A stretch of DNA of 64,000 bases from Zygnema cylindricum. Taxonomy: Eukaryota; Streptophyta; Zygnematophyceae; Zygnematales; Zygnemataceae. Location of the stretch: positions 109,267 through 173,266 of the forward strand of contig JBBHKE010000892.1 of assembly GCA_037447655.1 (NCBI GenBank), in the 5' to 3' direction. The notes below the pieces were generated by a model. It was not told the DNA's origin. It worked only from the letters and a program-made list of their open reading frames with translations, and did no database searches. Below are positions 48,301 through 57,029 of this stretch, in pieces. Position numbers and translations under genes: made by a program. How positions within the stretch are numbered: position 1 is the stretch's first letter; each line of letters begins with the position of its first letter.

Positions 48301-51241
48301 CAAAATTCTCCATATTGAATGTTGCAATCGTGAACTCATCCGAATTTGGGGAGGTCACAACCGTTTGGACATTTGCTCCACGAACAACTGTCGGTTGACC
48401 AGATGTGATGTGACTCCTGCAAACATCAAGCAACAACACATGCTGTCATGTCACGTCACGTCACGCACACTATTCCACCTCACATTCTATCAATTAACAT
48501 TCTGCATCACAATATGTCACAAGACATCTGTCACGTCTCATTATGTCACGTCACAGTATGTCACAACACATTATGTCACATCTCATTCTGTCACATCACA
48601 TTCTTTCACATCACATTATGTCTAGTCACACTATATCACATCAAATTATGTCACATCACACTATGCAACATGATTTCACGACTATCATTCTCTAACCAGA
48701 CAACTTAAATTCCATAAAAATTAATATGCTATAGCAAAAACCCCAGTAGAATTTAAATACAACATATAGAAAATTACATCTTCAGAAGTGTCTATGAGTT
48801 GTTTACATGTAGTTGTTGAACTGATAGTCCACAATAGCTGTCACGTCTCCATCTTGGAGCAAATCTCCAACGGTACAGTCTGGCATGGAAACGTTGGCTG
48901 ATTGGTTGAAGAAAAAATTATCCGTGAGATAAATACGAGCCGGGTTGTATTGTGTTTCGTTGATAACAATTCCCCCTCGCTTACTCCTCAAACTTGAACT
49001 GCAACCAACCAAAGAAATCCAGATTCTCAGTACAATTAAGTAAACTCCATTGGACAATATACTCCCAAGTAAAGAGCATATACTCTCTCTCCCTTACGTT
49101 TGCTTTTGTAATTACACAAACATCTTATAAATACTTGCCAACAACCTATTATAAGCAGAGAAAATCAATAAATGAGAAGATATTTTCCAAAATTACACCT
49201 AAATTACAGTGGCTTAAAAATGTTTCTGAAACAATAGTGAAGAAAAAACAACGACGTACAACACAAAATATTTGTACATAGAATGGACTTGGGTCAGGCT
49301 ATACTTCCGACCATAATGTAATGGAGGGAGAGAGGGGAGAGAGGGAGAGAGAGAGAAGGGAGGGAAGGAGGATGAAAGACATACCCTGTGTTCCTACCGC
49401 CATCTGCAAGAACAACCAGTTGCCCAAAACCGTCCGTAGCACCCACACACAATCTGCACAGAAACAGTCACACAAAATAGTTTCAGTTAATGTCAATTTT
49501 TGAACGGAAAGTGGACACAGTCTGCATTTCAATCACTTTTCAGTAAATCTCAATTTTGAACTGAAAGAATAGAAAAAACTGTAATACCAATCACATTATC
49601 CCATCATGTTTTTACAGAAGAGTAACAAGAAAAGTTAAATCCAAAACTTCATAGCAATATGATGTGTAAAACACGTAGATAAGACAAGTTAGAAGAGTAT
49701 TAGAAGTCTCCGATTCATTAGATCATAATATAATTAAAAATTTCTGAATGAGGATGGGATGAAAAAAAAATGAGACAAATTTCAAGTTTGAAATTCAACA
49801 CCATGATTTTCGTCTTTTGGAGAATTAAAGGCGTATCGGACTCTTTTTCCCACTTTCCCGCCTCTTTCCCACTACCGACCCTCTTTCCTTCCATTTTCCC
49901 ACTTTCCCTCTTTCCTCCCTCCTCCCCTCTTATACCCCACTTCCCATTTTTCCCACTTTTTCCCCTCTTCCGCCCTTGTCCCCTCCTCCCCTCTTCCTCC
50001 ACTCTTCCCCTCTTCCCCCTTTCCTGCCTTCTCCCACCTCTGTCCTCCCTCTTCCGCACTTATCCACCATTTCCCTTCTTCCACCCCTTTTCACCACCTC
50101 TTCCTACCCTTTATCTCTGTATTTCCCTTTCTTCCCCTCTTCTACCCCTCACCCCCACATCTTCCCACCTCTCACCACTTTTTCCCCCTCCCCTCGTACC
50201 CTCATCCACTCGACTCCTTTTCCCCTCACTTCCCTGCCGTTCCCACCTCTTTCCCTCCTCTTCCCCGCTTCCCATTCTCTTCCCCTCTTACTCTCTACTC
50301 CCCCTCTTCCCAACCTCTTCTCCTCCTTCCCCTCACTTCCCCCTCTCTTCCCCTCTCCCCTCCCTCTACCTTTGTTTCCCCACTTCCCCCCTTCTTTCCC
50401 TGTTTCTCCCTTCCTCTTCTCTATCTCCCCTAATCACCTCCATTTCTCCTCCCTTTCCCTACTCTTTTTTCCCTCTACCCCACTTCGCTCCCTCTTCCCT
50501 CTTTCTCTCCTTCTTCCCTCTCCCCCACTCACCCCTCTTCCTCTCCTCGTCCCCCCCTCTCTTCTGCAATTTCCCTCTGTCCCACCTGTTCCCACTTCTC
50601 CCCCATCTCTTCCCTCTTCTCTCATTCATTCCCTGTTCCCGCCCGCTTCCCCTTTCCCCCCCACTCTCTAGAAACGTTTTTTCAAACACGTACGGATTTG
50701 ATATTTTGACAATCATTCCCTCCAGCGACTCCAAAAAATCGGCTCCTCGACCGATATCGAAAACCGAAAAGCCTCTATCATCAAAAATATATTGTGTGGG
50801 TATCAATCTCCCTCCCTCTCCCAACTGAATAGGAGAAGGGAGAGGATTATTTGACGACAAAACCGTGACTCTATGTGACGCAGTATTGCTAACAAGCTCC
50901 GTTAAAGACAACCCGACGGACGACGGAAAATATTCCGTTACCGTTCCGTTGACGATAACGGAATCGCCGATACTGGGTTTGCTTTGGGAGCTCCGGAAAA
51001 CAAAAATTCCCTCCGAAGTTTCATTTTTATTATCGATTTCGCTATCAGGGGTTTGTACCCAAAAACCGGTACTCGAAACTCCGGTAACAATTCCTCCAAT
51101 GTAAACTTTTTGGGTATTTAAAGGAGAACTGTGATTGGCTCCCTGGATTTGATTAATAGGCGTTATAACTTGAGAAAAAACGGGCAGAAAAGACGAAAGA
51201 GAAAACAGTACAATTAGCAGTATGGTTCTTGGAGGAGCCAT
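45329..51241 (-). CDS. Intact two-module nuclease gene, first half: signal peptide, nuclease module 1, proline-rich linker
   Basis: Predicted secreted phosphodiesterase (ExeM/NucH-like) acting on extracellular nucleic acids. The start is ATG at 51241, followed by a clear signal peptide (TILLIVLFSLSSFLPVFSQ). Exons: 51241-50694, 49453-49385, 48998-48807, 48416-48298, 47911-47831, 47593-47424, 47206-46943, 46695-46549, 45880-45640, 45480-45329; together 1,983 bp, 661 codons with no stop. Order: OB-fold (GIVTG, TSEGIFVFRSS), GGRNTGSSLRSKRGGIVINE region, then EEP domain with FNMENFGG, AEEIQN across an intron, VNHFASKGG, GDLNDF and SDHDPSVARI, so all catalytic positions are present. The linker exon (SPPPQNPPPQSPP) ends in phase 0 and joins module 2 in frame. 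The role (phosphate scavenging, matrix turnover or defence) is inferred; calcium or magnesium dependence is usual for the family. Confidence 0.88.
48430..48670. repeat. Degenerate TCACATTATG-type intronic repeat in module 1
   Basis: Repeated words CACATTATGTCAC, TCACATCACATT and TCACGTCAC on the plus strand lie between exons 4 and 3 of module 1. The repeat is shared with the equivalent intron of module 3 (23278-23475) but not evident in modules 2, 4 or 6. Confidence 0.65.
49840..50670. repeat. Homopyrimidine tract in intron 1 of the intact nuclease gene
   Basis: About 830 bp almost purely C/T on the plus strand (CCCTCTTCCC-type units), so the transcribed RNA, read from the minus strand, is purine-rich. 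Plus-strand frames through it (49770-50828) are compositional. Such tracts can form triplex DNA and R-loops; that is general knowledge, not shown here. Confidence 0.9.
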
Positions 51242-51257
51242 TGTGACAAATGTCACA
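51242..51257. promoter_or_regulatory. Palindrome TGTGACA-AA-TGTCACA touching the start codon
   Basis: A perfect 7-bp inverted repeat with a 2-bp spacer lies directly before the ATG of the only gene in the array with a signal peptide. It could bind a dimeric factor or fold in the 5' leader. TGACA cores are typical of TALE homeodomain sites, but no function is shown. The purine-rich GGAGAGGGAGA patch at about 51330-51450 (pyrimidine-rich on the gene strand) lies further upstream. Confidence 0.35.
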
Positions 51258-52200
51258 GCTCGGCTAAGTGTGCGAAATCATAAACAGTTGCAATGGCGTT
51301 TTTGCTTGGTATAAACCTGTAAGGCGTGGGAGAGGGAGAGGGAGAGGGAGAGACAGGATTGGTAGAGGGAGTAGGAGAGGGGGAGAGAGTGAGAGAGAGG
51401 GCGGAGGAAGAGAGAGAGGAAGAGAGGAGGAGGTTGGGGAAGAGGGAGAGACGTAAAATACGAACTTTTAAAATGTGAAATCACGTGGTATAAAATGAAA
51501 TCGTATATTTGTGAGAAAACTAAACATTTTGGAAAGTAGTAAAGAAGATCATTATGAAAAATTGGACATTAAGAGTTTTGTTTTTTATTACTATTTAAAT
51601 ATGGTTCTAAACCATGTGAATCATAATTAAGATTTTGGATTCAATACCTTCAAATGAAATGAAAAAAATAAACAAAAAGAAAACAGGGCTTTTCCCTTTT
51701 TGAAACTTTGTATCCTCGACCAAAAAATAAAGTAAAAAGGTTCAAAAACAAAAGTAACACGAAACTGAAAAAAAAAAAAAAAAAAATTAGAAAATAATTT
51801 ACCTTTCTTGTAAGAATACTTTCAATTTTTACGTAAAAACGCCATACATAGTAGCAGAAGTCAACTTCTGGGATACTCAACAGTCAATGTCGTGAGTAAG
51901 CTAATTTTTTCTATCATTTATACGAAAGGGTGAGGACTGGAGAGTTTCCCGGAAACTTCATTTTTCGAACGGCGGTTCATATTTGCTACGTGGATCCTAT
52001 GTGGACGAATCAGAGAGCTGCGCTGGAAACTAGAAACTATGTTTGTCCAAAAAGACGAACGTCCTACATCCTATTGCGCATATGGAAGGTTCTTTTGGTA
52101 CGGAGTAATACGTCGAGCGTTAGTTGTACGACACGTTTCAAAAAGAAATAAACCTGGACACTGAGTATGTACGGTATCAGTGTAACGCATCAACGTACAG
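51258..52200. other. Upstream region of the nuclease gene; no gene seen
   Basis: Contains a GA-rich simple-sequence patch (51330-51450) and otherwise AT-rich sequence. No conserved TATA box could be assigned. Nothing else recognised up to the first MITE. Confidence 0.45.
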
Positions 52201-52744
52201 TACACCGCGAATCGTTATTAGTGTCAAAGTCACTAATTTGGGTTCTAAAAATTTTGATTTTTTTCCTCAAATAGGATACATGATTTTAATTTTTCCTTGA
52301 CGTTAATTAAGGTACTGTACAAATTAGCGTAAAGCCCGAAAGTACAATGAAATATAAATAGTGTGGTATACGGTCGATGTCAGACCGTACATAAATGTAC
52401 CTTTCCAAGTGAAAATTTTCAAAAAATGAATTAAATCAGACGCTCACGCATAAGAACGTGCGCTAAAAATTATGGGATTAGTCTGACACGTAAAATAGTC
52501 TGGCATGTACGGATATAATAAATTCACGACGGCGTACGATTTCAAACATTTTGTACGGATACATATATTAATGTATATAATAGTACGGCAAATATTCCAT
52601 TTTTGCTGTTCCCAAATTAGCATTAACGCCGAAATTAGAATACACCTTTTTTTTGAAAATTTTCAAATTCTTAATTAGCATCAATTACGGTAAATTTTCT
52701 TCAACACTATCTAAACTTTGACACTAATAACGATTCGCGGTATA
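52201..52744. mobile_element. MITE X, TACACCGCG terminal family
   Basis: A 544-bp element. Its inverted ends start TACACCGCGAATCGTTATTA, continue GTGTCAAAG, and are mirrored at 52710-52744. The terminal core is shared with the smaller MITEs at 25210 and 36833, while the inside is different. No coding capacity. Confidence 0.75.
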
Positions 52745-52747
52745 CTG

Positions 52748-53367
52748 TACACCGCGAATCGTAATTAGAGTAATGAAAAAATTAGAGTAAAAAAACAAAA
52801 AAAAACAATTAGAGTAATGAACTCTAATTTATGTGATAGAACTTTTTTACAGTCGAAGTTTACTCTAATTTATTTAAGTACTCTATATTGGGTTATGTCG
52901 GCAATAAATATCCGCGCTGAAATTATAAACACTAAATAATGAAGACGTACAAAACCTGTCAGTCCGTATAGTTTTGACGTCATTATGACGCTAGTATTAT
53001 TTGTCGCGCTGAATGTCAGTTAATGTTCACACTGACGACGATGCTTGTCGACGGACGAGAGTTATGCGAACGGCTTTTTTTCGATGTGATTGATTTTTCG
53101 TTTAGTGCGATTTCACGTGCGAGCGCGATTGTATTAAGTCATTATTTGTACCTTTTTACTTAAAAAGTACAATTTTGCACGGTCGAAAGTCGTCCGTACT
53201 CCACACTATTTAAAACGAACCTATATTACAATTTTGTTACGCTAATTAAACTCACCTAAATTAGAATAATGAAAAAATTAGAATCGCTTACTCTATTTGA
53301 TGTAATAGAGTCTAAATTTCGAGCGACCGAATTAGAGTAATTTACTCTAATTACGATTCGCGGTGTA
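52748..53367. mobile_element. MITE Y, TACACCGCG terminal family
   Basis: A 620-bp element beginning three bases after MITE X. Its inverted ends are TACACCGCGAATCGTAATTA and its mirror, with AGAGTAA/TTACTCT continuing the repeat. Many ATTAGAGTAA words lie inside near both ends. No coding capacity. Confidence 0.75.
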
Positions 53368-56300
53368 CTGTCTGGATAGAACAATTGTACTTTTTGTAGG
53401 AAATATCATTGTATCGCATAATTTTAAGTTAAGGATGGATTATTAGCGCGCAGGGTTCTGATTGGTCATAGTTAATTCCGCAAAACGCGCGTTCGTAAGA
53501 AGTGGCGGAGAATAAAACGAGTAAATTTCGTACGGGATCACATGCCCTACAAATTCTAGTACAGGTTTTTCTAAGAATAGACTTTTATAGACCGGTTACA
53601 TTTTATTTGATGCGAATATCAAATGGGACACGTAAGCTACGTCGTTTTGCTGAAAATTTTGTAAATGTCAAGGGCATCTCCGTGGTACGTATTTTAGATC
53701 CTGGTCGATTAAGCAAGTGTCCGAAAAAACAGAAATTTTACTGCCCGAATCTTACATATTCTGGTTTTGTCGGATGCACTCCGCAGGAGTCTGTAGAGCA
53801 GGCGACATCTGCCGACGACAAAAAATCAAAAATGTACTTATTCGCAACTGAAACCGTACATTTTGCTCGGCATTTTGCCAATCTTTCGGCTGGGGCCACT
53901 GGGTCAATTTCCGGGTCGAAAAACACTCGGTTTTGAAAAAAAGTTATGACCCGCATAAAAATTGCGCGGAAACTTTTTGTGAAACATTTGTCTCCAGTTT
54001 AGGGCAACCGATTTGCTAAAATTTTGGAATTGATCCTCAACAAGGATTAGAGTTCGGTCCCATGTGGCTAATTAAGGGTTATTTTGTCGTTTTCGTTTAA
54101 AACTTAGAGCTATATTGCTAAAGTTGCAACCTTAAAAAGAAACCGGTAGAGTACAATTTGCGTCATCCTCGAACTTATGATGTACTAAATGTTGTCGTCT
54201 TGTGTTTTTTTGGCCCACTGTCACTTCATCTTCAAACTTATATTAAACAACATCGGCGATGTGTTTTAAATAAAGTGAAACCGCTTTCACAAATAGAAAA
54301 ACAAAGTCTCACGTGTGAAAAGTTTTCAAAAGTTTTTGACCGCTAAAAAAAGTACAGGGTTGTTTGTTTTTGTCTGCTTGCATCTTGTAATGTTTTATTT
54401 TGCATGGGTCTCAAGGCTGCGACGCCATTTCACGTAAAGATGAAAAATAAGTGAAGGCACCACAGGAGCTCGCGCCACTCTCACCTTGCTTACCGTGCCT
54501 CGCATTCACTCCAAACTTCACTACTTCACGGCATCAATAGAGGAAGGCACATTCTTGAGGGCGGCGGCACGTGTGCGAACCAAGTCACACTGGCAAGAAT
54601 CCAACAAACACGCCCAAAAAAACAAATATTTTTTATGTTGCAGTGGCCTCAAGAATTCTTTGTTCATTCGGGGAGAGGCAAACACAAAAGCATCTTGTTC
54701 AGCCATGGTTGTACGTTTAAGATGTCACGCAAAGACAGGCAACGAGCCAAAACGTTTCAAAAAATAAAATAAAAAATTGAAAAATAAGGTGCATCAAGAC
54801 ATATTGTAGACGTCGGCAGCCGTCACAGGCATTGCAAAGGTATACAATCGTCCTAGCCTTAGGTAAAAACTCCGTTGTTACGCATTAGGACAATCAAAAA
54901 CAATGTATGTATAATCTACATTAGAATACAAAGTAAGTTCACTAAGTTACAAATACATGAGAGAGTATCCTTCGACACGAAAAGAAAACGTAGAAAATAA
55001 CTTTCACGCTTTTGTCATTCCCGCTCTTCATTTTGTTTTTGTCTGTGACAACCATGCGGCATATTTGAAATGGCCACAATTTTGGCCCACGTCATGCAAT
55101 TAGGTCATCGCGGACAGCGATCGTTTTTTGACGTAAAAAACTAGGATAAAGGGGGGTGAGTGTGTCTTGTACTAAAGTCCATACGACGATAGAGATACGA
55201 GTGTCCAATCAAGGATGGGGGGGTCCCAAATCGTAAGCCCCTACGACATCGAGGACATGAGCAAAAGCTTAGTCCTCGTTTGTAGGGAAATGTAGTCGAA
55301 GATAGTGGGGAAAAGGTACTCGGCAGCTCTTGGTGCAACAGGCGTAACCGGCACCAACCACACAACGGTTATGACATCCGAGAAATTGTAAACGTGTAGA
55401 GTTTCTTTTACGATATGTGACTGGAGAAGGTGGAAGAGGGCGAAGGGCTAGAGAAGTGGTGCTTAACATGGCCAATGAATCAAAGGGAAATTTATGAAAG
55501 ATGATAAAGGGAATGGTAAGGAAAGCATATGGTACGGATGGTGAGAGGGATGGTATGAGAGAAAAAGAGCGTGGGTGGGTTGGGAGAAGGGAGGGAGAGG
55601 AGGGAAATTCGCGTTCCTTAAGGCTTTTATTGTCTTTGGCCCTTTTTGTTTTGTTTTTTTTTGTATTCTTTCATTTATTTTTGTTGCTTTCTTTTTTTTT
55701 CATTCATTCCGTTTTTGAATTTTTGAAAAATAAAAAGTCAATGTGGTAGGGGAAAAGAGATGGAACTGCACAAAAGAGCCACTTTGAATGATTCAATAGA
55801 GGTTTTTAGGGGAAGAATGAAATCAAAAATGTTGTCGCCTGGAAAGAGGGAGAGAGCAAAGTGGAGCTCGTATTAGTGGAGCTCATATTTTGGTGCTGGG
55901 TGGGTGGTGTCGTTGTTGGGGGAACTGTGGCGATGACTAATTTGGGAAGGGAGTACAACCGACGTGTGAGGGGAGGGGGAAGGGGGAAAGGGATATAATT
56001 TTTTCCTCCCGCGCAAGGTGAGAGGGGGGGAGGATTGCCAATGCCAGCGAGGGAGGGGAGGGTGAAGAGGATTGACTTATAGTTGGTTTCTTGGAGGAGG
56101 GGGTAGGGAACAATTGCCGATGCTCAAAGGGGGGGAGAAAGGGAAAGGGATAAAAATATAGTTGTTGGCTTCGGGGGCGACAGGGTGGAAGATTGCCGAG
56201 ACCGAGGGGCCTACCACAAAAGGAAGACAAATAGGGTTTGACTTTACGGAATATTCTACCTAGATATTCTCTACACTCAAATATTCCTCTGGCTTATTAT

Positions 56301-56574
56301 GGTTTATGACACACCTTTTACAACCTTCCACTGGATTTTTTTTTTTTGTAAATAGCCCTAGAATGTGCATTGCGCCAAAGCTTATTTGGAATCAATCTTA
56401 CTTACGAATACCAAATAAACATGGGGAAATTCCAAGTCTCATTGGATATTTTGTGATATTAGACCCCATACAAACTAAACCTTCAATTAGTGGAGAAATA
56501 CATATAGGAATTGATGACATGGCAGTAGACAAAGTGAGATAAAGATAATACAAAAGACAAAAGGTAAAGAGAGA
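53368..56574. other. Unclassified sequence, no gene supported
   Basis: A 144-codon frame at 53502-53936 (ATG start) resembles nothing known to me and has no supporting signals. About 54400-54440 resembles the inside of the Harbinger-like element at 25507-26298 in reverse, so part of this is probably transposon-derived. From 55140 to 56240 the sequence is purine-rich with GGGAGGGG runs on the plus strand. I found no exon of the nuclease family here. Confidence 0.4.
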
Positions 56575-57015
56575 CAAATTGCATTCCTTGATTGGAAGTA
56601 AACAATACAGAGTTGTCGTTTAAGTAAAAGAGAGAAAAGTCATAAGTATGACTTTTCAAGATTTAGGGAGCTTATGTGACTCTGAAGGGTCACTTGGCTC
56701 ATTTGCCGAAAAGGCAGAGTTGGGATCCTTAGGTGTCAATGAGAGCTAAGGATCAGATCTAGTGTCGGAAACTGTAAAAAACTACAGTGGCTACAGTGTA
56801 CGCTTCTAAGAAGCTTAGGAGTAGAAAACAGAAATAGATAACTAAAACATTAAACTGAAACTAGAATAGAAACTGAAAGATCATAAAACTGGGCTAGGTA
56901 AAAAAGGCGTAGGTTAGACTGCCCCAACTAGCTAGATAACGCAAACAGGAATACCGTTTTGTCTAATTAACAAAGGTAGGGCTAGTCTGAAGATTCTAAC
57001 AAAGGAATAACTTTA
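56575..57015 (-). repeat. Probable 3' LTR region of the right-hand copia element
   Basis: Assigned only from position: it follows, on the minus strand, a strong polypurine tract (CAAGAGGGGGGGAGT, 57016-57030) downstream of copia RNase H. No second LTR copy is visible in the window, so the ends cannot be fixed. Confidence 0.35.
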
Positions 57016-57029
57016 ACTCCCCCCCTCTT

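Noticed and set aside
49770-50828. 352-codon plus-strand frame
   Set aside because: It runs through the homopyrimidine tract and then antisense to exon 1 of the nuclease gene.
53502-53936. 144-codon hypothetical gene
   Set aside because: ATG-started frame with no recognisable domain, next to repeats, with a matching antisense frame; not enough support.
56306-56542. 78-codon plus-strand frame (reading IGYFVILDPIQTKP)
   Set aside because: No homologue that I recognise and no splice or start support; left as unclassified.
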